From Acuticoccus yangtzensis (lineage in GTDB: Bacteria > Pseudomonadota > Alphaproteobacteria > Rhizobiales > Amorphaceae): a stretch of DNA of 64,000 nucleotides. Location of the stretch: NCBI RefSeq assembly GCF_001927245.1, contig NZ_MJUX01000001.1:62001-126000 (forward strand). Direction: 5' to 3'. The position numbers were made by a program, and so were the translations under genes. This document shows, one piece after another, positions 1-8,813 of the stretch. A model generated the notes under the pieces. It saw only the letters and a program-made list of their open reading frames with translations, ran no database searches and was not told the origin of the DNA. How positions within the stretch are numbered: the first letter of the stretch is position 1; each line of letters begins with the position of its first letter.

Positions 1-284
1 AATACGGCAAGCCCATCATCGACCGCTCGGTGACCTTCGACACCCCGCTCGACGAAGCGCTGAAGATCGCCCTCATCTCGATGGACTCCACCATCCGCTC
101 GAACCTTGCCGTCGGCATGCCCCTCGACGCGATGATCCTGCCGCGCGACGGCCTCGCCTGCTCGGTCAACGTGCGCATCACCGACGGCGACCCCTATTTC
201 GGCCACGTGCGCGATTCGTGGTCGAACGCCTTGCGAGAGGCGCATCTGTCGATCCCTAACCCGCCCTACAGCCACAACCGCTGA
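1..284 (+). CDS. Anbu proteasome-like peptidase, C-terminal fragment
   Basis: This is the last ~93 codons of a gene that begins before the window; the reading frame opens at base 3. The residues resemble the end of Anbu, the bacterial proteasome-type protease related to HslV, which uses an N-terminal nucleophile. Visible family traits are YGKPIIDR followed by a conserved SMDSTIRSNL segment and then VGMPLD. The catalytic N-terminus lies outside the window, so activity cannot be judged. Anbu genes often sit with a transglutaminase, an alpha-E protein and a circularly permuted ATP-grasp protein, which would lie upstream. Identification rests on remembered family sequence. Confidence 0.75.
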   Translation, partial: YGKPIIDRSVTFDTPLDEALKIALISMDSTIRSNLAVGMPLDAMILPRDGLACSVNVRITDGDPYFGHVRDSWSNALREAHLSIPNPPYSHNR

Positions 285-458
285 GGGCACCGCCTGCGCC
301 TGCCGTCTGACGCCTGCGCCAGCGCCTCCCGTTTGGCGCCTGCCGCCGGCGCAGGCCTCGGCCTCTCGGCCAGCCGCACCACCCCGCGCGCCTGCCCCGC
401 GAAGTCAGCCAGGGACCAGACCGTCAGGCCATGATCCGCGTCATCTGTTAGCGAGATC

Positions 459-1661
459 ATGCGAGGGGTGTCGATGATCGGCGCGTTCCAGCAACTGATG
501 CTGTCGGCCAGCATCTACATCATCTGCGCGTTCGTCCTCGGGTTCGTCTACGAGCGGATCGGGACGAGCGGTTGGCGCCAGGTCGGTTTCGGCGCCGTCA
601 TGGGCGCTGCGATCATGGGCCTCGAGCTCACGCCGCTCGAATTCTCCACCTTCGTCGTCGACATCGACACGCCGCTTCTGTTGATCTCGACCCTTTATGG
701 CGGGCCGATCGCGGCGGCGCTGGTGCTGCCGGGCCCCGTCCTCATCACCATCTTCGCCGAGCATCCGGACCTCGTCTACGAGCTGACCATGGCGGTCGCG
801 CCGGTGCTTATCGGCCTCACCGTTCTCGCCACCTGGGTGGCGTGCGGCTGGGAGGTCGACCGGCGGGCCGTTCTCGTCTGCGCGCTCCTGTCGCCGCTCA
901 CGCTCTTGCCGAGCGCGCTGCCGATCGAGGACAGCGACGTCGACGCGCTCAGCGTGCTCGCGGTGTGGACGGCGGCCGGAACGCTCATCTTCGGCCTGAT
1001 GCTCGCCCATGAGCTGAAGCGCGCCCGCTTCTCCCGCGCCCGGCGCAAGCAGCGCCTCTTCGATGCGCTCACCGGCACCATCCCGGCCGAGGTCTTCCAA
1101 CAGCAGCTCGAGCACCAGTGGCGCCTGCACGAGCGCTACGGCCATCAATATTCCTACCTCATGATCTCGATCGACGACGCCGCCGCGACGCGCGAAGATC
1201 TCGGCATGAAGGAGTGGGAGCGCATGCGCGCCCTGGTGGCGACGTCGATCCTTCACGCCACCCGCGATTCGGACGTGTGCACCGCCATCGAATACGACCG
1301 CTTCGGGCTGCTGCTGCCGCACGCCAGCCTTCCCTACGCGCTGCCCGTCGCGCAGCGGGTGAAGGAGGCGGTGGACGGCGCGACGCTGGTCGCCAAACCA
1401 GCGGCCCCTGTGACCGTGTCCATCGGCTGCGCCGATGTCGAAGGCACCCAGTCGCCGGGCGACGTGCGCGCTGCGGCGGAGGGCCAGCTCTTCCTCGCCA
1501 CGGCCAAGGGCAAGCGCGGCGTCATCTCGCCGGACCCCGAAAGCTTTTCCGACGGCATCGTGCGGTCCTTTCCGGGCAACAGCGGCCGCCGCAGCGACGA
1601 GTTGACCGCGGCCCCGCAGACGGAGTCCCAACTCCTCACCCGCAACAACCATGTGGCGTGA
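459..1661 (+). CDS. Membrane protein with degenerate GGDEF domain
   Basis: A 400-residue protein (ATG at 459; an in-frame ATG at 474 is also possible). Residues ~12-185 hold about five to six hydrophobic segments, and residues ~200-350 align with a GGDEF fold: it opens with DALTGTIPAEVF, has an internal D-rich strand and ends with VTVSIGCA, all normal landmarks. The position of the GG(D/E)EF catalytic loop reads EYDRF, so both glycines and the catalytic acid pattern are lost. Diguanylate cyclase activity is therefore unlikely; a membrane sensor with a non-catalytic nucleotide-binding or dimerisation domain is inferred. The stop codon falls inside a 33-bp tandem repeat. Confidence 0.7.
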   Translation: MRGVSMIGAFQQLMLSASIYIICAFVLGFVYERIGTSGWRQVGFGAVMGAAIMGLELTPLEFSTFVVDIDTPLLLISTLYGGPIAAALVLPGPVLITIFAEHPDLVYELTMAVAPVLIGLTVLATWVACGWEVDRRAVLVCALLSPLTLLPSALPIEDSDVDALSVLAVWTAAGTLIFGLMLAHELKRARFSRARRKQRLFDALTGTIPAEVFQQQLEHQWRLHERYGHQYSYLMISIDDAAATREDLGMKEWERMRALVATSILHATRDSDVCTAIEYDRFGLLLPHASLPYALPVAQRVKEAVDGATLVAKPAAPVTVSIGCADVEGTQSPGDVRAAAEGQLFLATAKGKRGVISPDPESFSDGIVRSFPGNSGRRSDELTAAPQTESQLLTRNNHVA

Positions 1662-1736
1662 GCGGGGCGAGGTCGCCTGAGCCGGGCCGCGTGAGCGGGG
1701 CGAGGTCGCCTGAGCCGGGCCGCGTGAGCGGGGCGA
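1656..1736. repeat. 33-bp tandem repeat, about 2.5 copies
   Basis: Copies run 1656-1688, 1689-1721 and a partial copy from 1722. The first two are identical. The first copy contains the TGA stop of the GGDEF-like gene, so the duplication lies at the gene end and in the spacer before homospermidine synthase. Confidence 0.9.
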
Positions 1737-1848
1737 ACCCGCGCCCGCCCCCGGCGAACCTCTCCTATGCGCATTCCCCGTCCGGGGGGCCGTGGCATGA
1801 TCGGCCGAGATGGCTTAAACGGCGCCCAACTCAACGCGGGAGACAGGC

Positions 1849-3285
1849 ATGAGCGACTGGCCGATCCACGGCACCATCTCCGGCCCGATCGTGATGATCG
1901 GGTTCGGGTCCATCGGGCGAGGCACGCTGCCGCTCATCGAACGGCACTTCAACTACGACAAGAACCGGATGGTCGTCATCGACCCGTCCGACGCCGACAA
2001 GGCCCTCCTCGACGAGCGCGGCATCACCTTCATGCAGCTCGCCATCACCAAGGACAATTATCGCGACGTCCTCACCCCGCTCCTCACCGAAGGCGAGGGC
2101 CAGGGCTTCTGCGTCAACCTCTCCGTCGACACCTCCTCGCTCGACATCATGAAGCTCACCCGCGAGCTCGGCGTCCTCTACATCGACACCGTCGTCGAGC
2201 CGTGGCCGGGCTTCTACTTCGACCCCGCCGCCAAGCCGGAAACGCGCACCAACTACCACCTGCGCGAGACGGTGCGGTCGGAGAAGGCGGCCAATCCCGG
2301 TGGCACCACGGCGGTTTCCTGCTGCGGCGCCAATCCCGGCATGGTCTCCTGGTTCGTCAAGCAGGCCCTCCTCGACATCGCCAAGGACCTCGGCCAGGAC
2401 GCCGCCGCCCCCGCCGACCGCGAAGGCTGGGCCAAGCTGATGCAGTCGCTCGGCGTCAAGGGCGTCCACATCGCCGAGCGCGACACCCAGCGCACCAAGC
2501 ACCCCAAGCCGATGGACGTGTTCTGGAACACCTGGTCCGTCGAAGGCTTCATCTCCGAGGGCCTGCAGCCGGCCGAGCTCGGCTGGGGCACGCACGAGAA
2601 GTGGATGCCGGACAACATGTGCGTCCAGCCCGAGGGCTCCGGCTGCCGCTCGGCCCGCTTCCTTCTGCAGCCCGGCGCCAACACGCGCGTTCGCACCTGG
2701 TGCCCCACCCCTGGCGCCCAGTACGGCTTCCTGGTGACGCACAATGAAAGCGTCTCCATCGCCGACTACTACACCGTCGGCGAGGGCCTCGACCCCGAGT
2801 ATCGCCCGACCTGCCACTACGCCTACCACCCGGCCAACGACGCCGTGCTGTCGCTGCACGAGATGTTCGGCCAGAACGGCAAGCCGCAGTCCAAATTCCA
2901 CGTTCTCGACGAGGACGAGATCGAGGACGGCATCGACGAGCTCGGCGTCCTCGTCTACGGCCACGCCAAGAACGCCTACTGGTACGGCTCGCAGCTCTCC
3001 GTGGAGGAGACGCGCCGCATCGCCCCCTACCAGAACGCGACCGGCCTGCAGGTGACCTCGGCCGTCCTCGCCGGCATGGTGTGGGCGCTGGAAAACCCCA
3101 CCGCCGGCATCGTCGAGGCGGACGAGATGGACCACGCCCGCTGCCTCGAGGTCCAGCTTCCCTATCTCGGCCCCGTGAAGGGCTATTATACGGACTGGAC
3201 CCCGCTGGAAGGCCGCCCCGGCCTCTTCCCCGAGGACCTCGACACCGCCGACCCCTGGCAGTTCCGCAACGTCCTGGTGCGCTAA
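1849..3285 (+). CDS. hss: Homospermidine synthase
   Basis: A 478-residue cytosolic enzyme of the usual alphaproteobacterial length that makes sym-homospermidine from putrescine (or putrescine plus spermidine) with NAD+ as prosthetic group. A Rossmann loop GFGSIGRG is at residues 18-25, and the segment around VVEPWPGF plus SCCGANPGM matches the family. The ATG at 1849 is preceded by GGGAGA a few bases upstream. It is monocistronic here. Related saccharopine-reductase folds are less likely because length and internal motifs fit the bacterial HSS family. Homospermidine is a characteristic polyamine of many alphaproteobacteria. Confidence 0.93.
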   Translation: MSDWPIHGTISGPIVMIGFGSIGRGTLPLIERHFNYDKNRMVVIDPSDADKALLDERGITFMQLAITKDNYRDVLTPLLTEGEGQGFCVNLSVDTSSLDIMKLTRELGVLYIDTVVEPWPGFYFDPAAKPETRTNYHLRETVRSEKAANPGGTTAVSCCGANPGMVSWFVKQALLDIAKDLGQDAAAPADREGWAKLMQSLGVKGVHIAERDTQRTKHPKPMDVFWNTWSVEGFISEGLQPAELGWGTHEKWMPDNMCVQPEGSGCRSARFLLQPGANTRVRTWCPTPGAQYGFLVTHNESVSIADYYTVGEGLDPEYRPTCHYAYHPANDAVLSLHEMFGQNGKPQSKFHVLDEDEIEDGIDELGVLVYGHAKNAYWYGSQLSVEETRRIAPYQNATGLQVTSAVLAGMVWALENPTAGIVEADEMDHARCLEVQLPYLGPVKGYYTDWTPLEGRPGLFPEDLDTADPWQFRNVLVR

Positions 3286-3741
3286 ACCGGTGCGCTGAGC
3301 CTGCGCCTTCACCCGGCGCGCTCCCAAAGCGCGCCGGCCCCGCGCCCACTCGTGCGCACCAACGCCGGGCCACCTCACCGCGGCCCGCCTCCGATCACGG
3401 CCACCACCCCCGACGGTGCGGCACCGCCCGACACAGCGGCGGCGCACTCGGCTCCGCGTCGCGCCACCTTGCTCCGCGTCGCGCCACCTTGCTCCGCGTC
3501 GTGCCACCCGGCTGCGCGTCACGCCGCCCGGCTCCACGTCACGCCGCCTTGCACGGCGGTCGTCCCACGCCGTGCCTCGCAGCCCCCGTGCACCACACGC
3601 CCCGGCGCCGGCACCACAGGCCGCCACCACACAACCGCCGGCCACACAGCCGCCGGCCACACAAAAGCGTGCATGGACCGTGACACGCGGCGCTGTTCAA
3701 AAACCCATGCGATAAGCGACGTTCACCGGAGCCCGCCCGCC
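3286..3741. other. 456-bp GC-rich gap with no supported gene
   Basis: No convincing gene is present. The open frame running into the adenylate cyclase codes for a low-complexity Arg/Pro/His/Ala chain and arises from GC-rich repeats. The gap contains five 20-bp tandem units (3451-3550). Confidence 0.7.
3451..3550. repeat. 20-bp tandem repeat, five copies
   Basis: Five adjacent 20-bp units begin at 3451, 3471, 3491, 3511 and 3531. The first two are identical (GCTCCGCGTCGCGCCACCTT); later ones carry one to several changes, so divergence increases towards the downstream gene. There are no spacers, so it is not CRISPR-like. Confidence 0.93.
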
Positions 3742-5094
3742 ATGGTCCCGCTGCCCCGCAGCCTGTTCACCCATCTCGGCCTGCGCCCGCAGGAGATGGA
3801 CCGCCTGCCGCCACGCATCGCCGGCATGATGGCGCTCGAAGAAGCGCGGTCGGAGCGGGTGATCTCCTGGGTGCAGATCGGCCTGACCCTCACCTTCGCC
3901 GCCCTCTACAGCCTCGCCCCGCGCCCGGTCGACGCGGCCATGCTGGACCAGCCGGTGCCCTGGGCGCTCGGCACCTACTTCGTCTTCACCCTCGTGCGCC
4001 TCGCCCTCTCCTATCGCGGCACGCTGCCCGGATGGTTCCTCATCCTCTCCATGCTGGCCGACGTCCTGCTGCTCTACACCCTCATCTGGGAGTTCCACCG
4101 CAGCTACGGTCAGCCGCCGTCCTTCTCCCTGCGCGTTCCCACCTTCGCCCACATCTTCATCTTCATCGCCGTGCGCGCGCTGCGGTTCGATCCGCGCTTC
4201 GTCATCACCCAGGGCCTCTTCGCCTTCCTCGGCTGGGTCGTCCTCGTCTCCCTCGCCGTCTGGGAGATGGGGCCGGCCGCCGTCACCCGCTCCTTCGTCG
4301 CCTACATGAGCGGCGCCGGCATCCTCATCGGCGCGGAGGCGGACAAGCTGATCTCCATCGTCGTCGTCACCGCCGTTCTCGCCGCCACCCTCTACCGCGC
4401 CCGCGCCACCCTCTTGACCGCCGTGCGCGAGGGCGCCGCCTCGCGCGACCTGAGGCGCTATTTCGGCACCGGCGTCGCCGCCGCCATCACCGACCGCGCG
4501 ACCGCCGCAACCGCCGGTGACGCCGAAGCGCGCGACGCCGCCGTCCTCATGCTGGACCTGCGCGGCTTCACCCCCTTCGCCGCCACCAGGGCCCCGGCCG
4601 AGACGGTCGCCACCCTCACCCGCTTCCACGGCCTCACCATCCCCATCATCGAAAGCCACGGCGGCGTGGTGGACAAATTCATGGGCGACGGCGTCATGGC
4701 CACCTTCGGCGCCGTCCGCCCCTCGCCGACCGCCGCCGCCGATGCCCTCTCCGCCCTCTGCGCCGTGATGGACGCCGCGCCCGAATGGGACCGCATCCTC
4801 GCCGCCTCGAGCCGCCCGACGCTCCCCATCAACGGCGCCGCCGCCTCCGGCCCCGTCGTCGCCGCCACCGTGGGAACCGATCACCGCCTGGAATTCACCG
4901 TCATCGGCAGCGCGGTAAACCTCGCGGCAAAGCTGGAAAAGCATAACAAGGAGGCCGGAACGCGCGCCCTCACCGACAAGGCCACTTATGACCGCGCCTG
5001 CGCCCAAGGATTTTGCCTCCCCGATGCGCCACCAAGCCGCCTGCACCGGGTGACGGGCCTCGACAACCCGCTCCTCCTGATCACACTTAAATAG
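3742..5094 (+). CDS. Membrane-bound class III adenylate/guanylate cyclase
   Basis: A 450-residue protein starting at the ATG at 3742; the upstream in-frame extension is repeat-derived and rejected. About six hydrophobic helices span residues ~40-225, followed by a class III cyclase domain (~255-445) that would convert ATP to cAMP. Both metal-binding aspartates are visible: D272 in LDLRGF and D316 in DKFMGDG. The transition-state Asn is kept (N393 in VNLAAKLE) but its partner Arg is Lys (K397). Activity is likely but could be reduced. It is one of two class III cyclases in the window; the other (42786-45143) has a CHASE2 sensor and an intact Asn-Arg pair. Confidence 0.88.
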   Translation: MVPLPRSLFTHLGLRPQEMDRLPPRIAGMMALEEARSERVISWVQIGLTLTFAALYSLAPRPVDAAMLDQPVPWALGTYFVFTLVRLALSYRGTLPGWFLILSMLADVLLLYTLIWEFHRSYGQPPSFSLRVPTFAHIFIFIAVRALRFDPRFVITQGLFAFLGWVVLVSLAVWEMGPAAVTRSFVAYMSGAGILIGAEADKLISIVVVTAVLAATLYRARATLLTAVREGAASRDLRRYFGTGVAAAITDRATAATAGDAEARDAAVLMLDLRGFTPFAATRAPAETVATLTRFHGLTIPIIESHGGVVDKFMGDGVMATFGAVRPSPTAAADALSALCAVMDAAPEWDRILAASSRPTLPINGAAASGPVVAATVGTDHRLEFTVIGSAVNLAAKLEKHNKEAGTRALTDKATYDRACAQGFCLPDAPPSRLHRVTGLDNPLLLITLK

Positions 5095-5098
5095 TCTC

Positions 5099-5124
5099 GA
5101 CGGCCCTCCCCCAACCGGGCCGTC
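5099..5124 (+). terminator. Hairpin after the adenylate cyclase
   Basis: An 8-bp perfect stem (GACGGCCC with GGGCCGTC) closes a 10-nt loop a few bases after the cyclase stop. No T-run follows, so it may be a weak terminator or an mRNA 3' stabiliser within the 50-bp gap before the next gene. Confidence 0.4.
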
Positions 5125-5144
5125 CCGAACCTGAGTGAGGATCA

Positions 5145-6098
5145 ATGGGTTACCTGCTTCACGGAGTCTGGCATACCGGCGCCCCCACCCTTGCGGGCGA
5201 CGACGGTGCCTACCACCGCCACGAATCCTCCTTCCGGAACTGGATCACCACCGACGGCAGCCCCGGCCCCTCCGGCGACGGCGGCTTCAAGGCCGAGGCC
5301 GGGCGCTACCACCTCTACGTCTCCCTCGCCTGCCCCTGGGCCCACCGCGCCCTCATCATGCGCCGCCTGAAACGCCTCGAAGACGTCATCAGCCTGTCCG
5401 TCGTTCACTGGCACATGGGCGAGAACGGGTGGACCTTCGAGCGCGGCCCCGGCGTCATCGCCGACTTCCTCAATCACGCCCGCTATCTGCGCGAGGTCTA
5501 TCTCGCCGCGGACCCCGATTTCACCGGGCGCGTCACCGTGCCGGTCCTGTGGGACCGCGAGCGTGAGACGATCGTCAACAACGAGTCCGCCGAGGTGATC
5601 CGCATCCTCAACAGCGCGTTCGACGCGGCCGGGGCCGAACCGGGCGATTATTACCCTGAGCCGCTGCGGGAGGAGATCGACGCGGTCAACGCGCGCATCT
5701 ACGACACAGTGAACAACGGGGTCTATAAGGCCGGTTTCGCCACCCGTCAGAGCGCCTACGAAGACGCCTTCTCCGCCCTCTTCGATTCGCTGGACTGGCT
5801 GGAGACGCGCCTTGCGGACACGGCCTATCTCGTCGGCGGAACGCTCACCGAGGCCGACATCCGCCTCTTCACCACCCTCGTGCGGTTCGATCCCGTCTAT
5901 CACGGGCATTTCAAATGCAACCTGCGGCGGATTGCCGATTATCCCAATCTGTCCGCCTATTTGAAGCGGCTCTATGGCAAGGATGGGTTCGGTGGAACGA
6001 CGGACCTCTTCCACATCAAGAACCACTATTATACGAGCCACACGATGCTGAACCCGTCGGGCATCGTCCCTCTGGGACCGGAACTCGACTACACCTGA
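5145..6098 (+). CDS. Glutathionyl-hydroquinone reductase (GST family, Xi class)
   Basis: A 317-residue cytosolic protein of the YqjG/ECM4 type, which uses glutathione to reduce glutathionyl-hydroquinones. The catalytic cysteine C63 lies in ACPWAHR, the CPWA motif typical of the class, and the length fits the family (~315-330). A thioredoxin-like N-terminal half is followed by an all-helical C-terminal half (~residue 180 on). ATG at 5145 follows GTGAGGATCA. It lies 7 bp before the YqaA-like gene and may be cotranscribed with it and dsbB, giving a redox-flavoured group. Confidence 0.9.
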   Translation: MGYLLHGVWHTGAPTLAGDDGAYHRHESSFRNWITTDGSPGPSGDGGFKAEAGRYHLYVSLACPWAHRALIMRRLKRLEDVISLSVVHWHMGENGWTFERGPGVIADFLNHARYLREVYLAADPDFTGRVTVPVLWDRERETIVNNESAEVIRILNSAFDAAGAEPGDYYPEPLREEIDAVNARIYDTVNNGVYKAGFATRQSAYEDAFSALFDSLDWLETRLADTAYLVGGTLTEADIRLFTTLVRFDPVYHGHFKCNLRRIADYPNLSAYLKRLYGKDGFGGTTDLFHIKNHYYTSHTMLNPSGIVPLGPELDYT

Positions 6099-6105
6099 GG
6101 CCACC

Positions 6106-6684
6106 TTGCTCCAGAAGCTCTACGACCGGACGATGGCGCTGGCCGCCAGCCGCCGGGCCGTCCCGACGCTCGCGGGCGTCTCCTTCGCGGAAAGCTCCTT
6201 CTTTCCCATCCCGCCCGACCTCCTCCTCATTCCGATGGTGCTGTCGGCGCGGGCGCGGTGGATCCTCTATGCGGCCGTCTGCACCGTCGCATCCGTGCTC
6301 GGCGGGCTCGCGGGATACGCCATCGGCGCCTTCCTGTTCGACAGCGTGGCCCAGCCGATCCTCGCCTTCTACGGCTATGCCGACAAGTTCGCGAGCTTCA
6401 CAGAGCGGTTCAACCAATACGGCGCGTGGATCGTCTTCCTCGCGGGGGTGACGCCCTTCCCCTACAAGGTCATCACCATCGCGTCCGGCGCAACGGGGCT
6501 GCCGCTGCCGGTCTTCATGGCGGCCAGCGTGCTCGCCCGCGGCCTGCGCTTCTTCCTCGTCGCCGGGCTTCTCTACCTCTTCGGCCCGCCGATCCGCCGC
6601 TTCATCGAGGAGCGCCTCGCCATGCTCCTCGCCCTCGTCGGCGCCGGTATCGTCATCGGCCTCATCGCGGTAAGGTTCCTATGA
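6106..6684 (+). CDS. YqaA/DedA-like membrane protein
   Basis: A 192-residue inner-membrane protein starting at TTG (6106). The start is chosen because the family begins with a similar MLxxLYDxTM stretch; the ATG at 6133 is the alternative. The landmark FAESSFFPIPPD near residues 27-38 is characteristic of the YqaA branch of the DedA/SNARE-associated superfamily, and about four to five membrane segments follow. Substrate is unknown; DedA relatives move lipids across the membrane. Its stop overlaps the dsbB start by ATGA (6681-6684), indicating translational coupling. Confidence 0.82.
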   Translation: MLQKLYDRTMALAASRRAVPTLAGVSFAESSFFPIPPDLLLIPMVLSARARWILYAAVCTVASVLGGLAGYAIGAFLFDSVAQPILAFYGYADKFASFTERFNQYGAWIVFLAGVTPFPYKVITIASGATGLPLPVFMAASVLARGLRFFLVAGLLYLFGPPIRRFIEERLAMLLALVGAGIVIGLIAVRFL

Positions 6685-7190
6685 GACCCGTCACCCTGCC
6701 CGCTCTCACCTTCGGCGCCCTGGTCCTGATGCTGGGGGCGATCGCCGCCGTTTGGGCGTTCCAGTTCGCAGGCTACATGCCGTGCCCGCTCTGCCTTCAG
6801 CAGCGCATCGGCTACTATGTGGCCATCCCGCTGGCACTCGCCGCGCTCCTGACGGCCAAGCGCGCACCGGCTCTGGCGCGCCTTCTCGCCCTCGCCGCCG
6901 CCGTCGCCGTCGCCTGGAGCGCGGGCCTCGGCGTCTATCACGCCGGCGCCGAATGGGGGTTCTGGCCCGGTCCCAGCACATGCGCAGGCGGCGGGGACGA
7001 GATCTTCAACAATCCGGGCGGCCTCCTCGGCGCGCTCGACCAGGAGGTGATCGTGAGCTGCACCGAGGTGCAGGGCCGCTTCCTCGGCCTCAGCTTCGCC
7101 GGGTGGAACGTCCTGTCCGCGGGTACATCGGCGCTTCTCCTGGCCCTTGCCGCGCTGCTGGACGGGCGCACCGCCCGCGCCCCGCGCTGA
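6681..7190 (+). CDS. dsbB: Disulfide bond formation protein DsbB
   Basis: A 169-residue inner-membrane protein that reoxidises DsbA and passes electrons to quinone. Both cysteine pairs are visible: C35/C38 in CPLC followed by QR, and C101/C127 in the second periplasmic loop. Four hydrophobic helices fit the family. The start overlaps the stop of the YqaA-like gene by 4 nt. No dsbA is in the window. Confidence 0.9.
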   Translation: MRPVTLPALTFGALVLMLGAIAAVWAFQFAGYMPCPLCLQQRIGYYVAIPLALAALLTAKRAPALARLLALAAAVAVAWSAGLGVYHAGAEWGFWPGPSTCAGGGDEIFNNPGGLLGALDQEVIVSCTEVQGRFLGLSFAGWNVLSAGTSALLLALAALLDGRTARAPR

Positions 7191-7205
7191 CCGCGCCCGG
7201 CCGCC

Positions 7206-7586
7206 ATGGACGCCGACACCTTCGCCCGCCTCGCCCGCGCCGAATATGACGCGCTGCCGGACGATGTGCGCGCCCTCACCGCCGATGTGGAACTGCGCAT
7301 CGCCGACACCGCGCCGGACGATGTGCTGGACGAGATGGACATCGAGGACCCGATGGATCTCCTCGGCCTCTTCGTCGGCATCGGCCTCGCCGAAGGGGGC
7401 GGCGCCGCCCACACCGGTGAGGCGCCCAACCGCGTCTGGCTCTACCGCCTCCCCATCCTCGCCTTCCAGGCCGGTGGCGAGGATACGCTGCAAGCCGTCA
7501 TCCGCCACGTCCTCGTCCACGAGCTCGGCCACCACTTCGGCCTGTCCGACGACGACATGTACGCCATCGACGACGAGCCGGACTGA
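7206..7586 (+). CDS. Minimal zincin-type metallopeptidase family protein
   Basis: A 126-residue protein with the zinc motif HELGHHFGLSD at residues 105-115, that is HExxH with a following glycine and a downstream aspartate, as in the small zincin family PF06262. These are predicted cytosolic proteases of unknown substrate. ATG at 7206 lies 15 bp after dsbB, so it probably belongs to the same transcript. The N-terminal half is acidic. Confidence 0.85.
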   Translation: MDADTFARLARAEYDALPDDVRALTADVELRIADTAPDDVLDEMDIEDPMDLLGLFVGIGLAEGGGAAHTGEAPNRVWLYRLPILAFQAGGEDTLQAVIRHVLVHELGHHFGLSDDDMYAIDDEPD

Positions 7587-7630
7587 CCTGGTCCTTCACC
7601 CGCATTTCGCCGCGTGCGCGGCGCGCCGCG

Positions 7631-7921
7631 TCAGGCCGGCTCGCCGTCCCTGGCCTTCTCGTGCTCGGGCGAGCCGTAGAACAGTTTGACCGAGGCCAGA
7701 TTGAAGCGCTTGTTGTCGATGGCCATGACCAGATCGTCGGGACGCAGGCTCTTATATTCCTCCGCCGCGAAGCTGATCGCCTCCGTCGCGGTCGCGAAGC
7801 GGTGATAGTGCAGCCCGCCCCGCTTCGATCCCGCCTTGCGCGTGACGAAGAGTTCCGCCGGGAGGCTGTAATCGGCCGCTTCCATCTGTTCGGGCGGATT
7901 GTTGGCGCGGGACGTGTTCAT
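7631..7921 (-). CDS. Conserved small hypothetical protein
   Basis: A 96-residue protein read from the ATG at 7921; an upstream in-frame extension exists but is arginine-rich and unlike the rest. No known domain was recognised. The sequence has an LHYHRF segment followed by a helical stretch (ATEAISFAAEEYKSL) and a strand-rich end, suggesting a compact alpha/beta cytosolic protein. It converges with the zincin gene, and its promoter would lie in the 7.9-8.3 kb gap. Confidence 0.65.
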   Translation of the reverse strand: MNTSRANNPPEQMEAADYSLPAELFVTRKAGSKRGGLHYHRFATATEAISFAAEEYKSLRPDDLVMAIDNKRFNLASVKLFYGSPEHEKARDGEPA

Positions 7922-8369
7922 CGCGGTTCTCCTGCGGCGGCATGGCCAGCCTGTACGGATCTCTATCTGATCGAAGCCCGGATGGTCGGAGTCGCGTTGC
8001 CCGCAAATCGGCGCGCCGCGACGGACCTTCCCGGTTGCAGCACGGCCGGCTGATCGAGGCATTCCATCGCCCCGTGGCACGGAGGCATGACGCGGCATAT
8101 CAGGACGTCGCCTAGAGGATATAAGCGCTGCTGTCGGCGGGACAATCCCTGCTGCAGATTGGAAAAAGTAGATCTTCTGCTTTGCCCTGGAGACCGCTGA
8201 ATATTTCTGCGAGGTAACTTGTATCCCGCGCGACAAACGTGCATATGGGACCCGCTTAGTTACCCATCGTCCGACACTGTTTCCTCCAGGCTACAGTCCA
8301 CGATTTTGCTCTGACTGCAGCCACACTGCCGCATATTGCGGGCAGGCGGAAACATCAATGGAGATCACG
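7922..8369. other. 448-bp non-coding gap upstream of cold-shock gene
   Basis: This AT-richer space separates the small minus-strand gene from the cold-shock gene and should hold both divergent promoters. The stretch before the cold-shock start could form a long 5' leader, as is common for cspA-like mRNAs, but I see no decisive structure. No supported gene lies inside. Confidence 0.5.
8360..8363 (+). promoter_or_regulatory. Ribosome binding site deciding the cold-shock start
   Basis: GGAG lies 6 nt before the ATG at 8370, favouring this start over the in-frame ATG at 8358, and gives the canonical [10 protein letters not shown]-terminus. Confidence 0.7.
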
Positions 8370-8579
8370 ATGGCCAATGGCACCGTGAAATGGTTCAACG
8401 CAACGAAGGGCTTCGGCTTCATCCAGCCGGAAAGCGGCTCGCGCGACATCTTCCTGCACATCTCGGCGGTTGAGCGTGCCGGCCTGAGCACCGTCGACGA
8501 GGGCCAAAAGGTCTCGTTCGAGGTCGAGCGCGGGCGTGACGGGCGCGAGTCCGCATCCAACCTTCAGCTCATCGACTGA
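8370..8579 (+). CDS. Cold-shock protein, CspA family
   Basis: A 69-residue single OB-fold nucleic-acid-binding protein. RNP1 (KGFGFI) and RNP2 (DIFLHIS) motifs are both visible, and the [12 protein letters not shown] start is diagnostic. Such proteins melt RNA structure in cold or stationary-phase conditions. The gene is monocistronic and followed by a strong intrinsic terminator. Confidence 0.95.
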   Translation: MANGTVKWFNATKGFGFIQPESGSRDIFLHISAVERAGLSTVDEGQKVSFEVERGRDGRESASNLQLID

Positions 8580-8643
8580 GGTTGACCGGTAGCCGAGGCC
8601 GCCGCCCGTTTAGCGGCGCCTGGTCTTGGCTTGCCAGAACGTG

Positions 8644-8670
8644 AAAAGGGAGCCTCGCGCTCCCTTTTTT
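8644..8670 (+). terminator. Rho-independent terminator of the cold-shock gene
   Basis: A GGGAGC/GCTCCC stem extended by A/T pairs, a 5-nt loop and then a T6 run, about 65 bp after the stop codon. Confidence 0.88.
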
Positions 8671-8813
8671 GTTGACCGCCGTGCGAACCGGACAGCGCTG
8701 TCGACCGCGTGGAGACGAGGCACCGGCCACGCCGCGCGCACGCCAGCGTCCGGTGACAGCCCCACCTCGCCGCAGGCAGCGGAGGAGCGATGGAAGCACA
8801 CTGCTCCCGCCGC

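Noticed and set aside
441-1652. Long minus-strand open frame over the GGDEF-like gene
   Set aside because: Arg/Gly/Asp-rich with no domain; a high-GC shadow of the plus-strand gene, as are similar long frames at 1831-3660, 10011-11423 and 12975-14678.
3451-3550. Possible CRISPR array
   Set aside because: Units are directly adjacent with no spacers, and no cas genes are present. The 15-bp array at 16311 is rejected for the same reason.
3352-3741. N-terminal extension of the adenylate cyclase
   Set aside because: It is encoded by the 20-bp repeat array and low-complexity DNA, and the family begins near ATG 3742.
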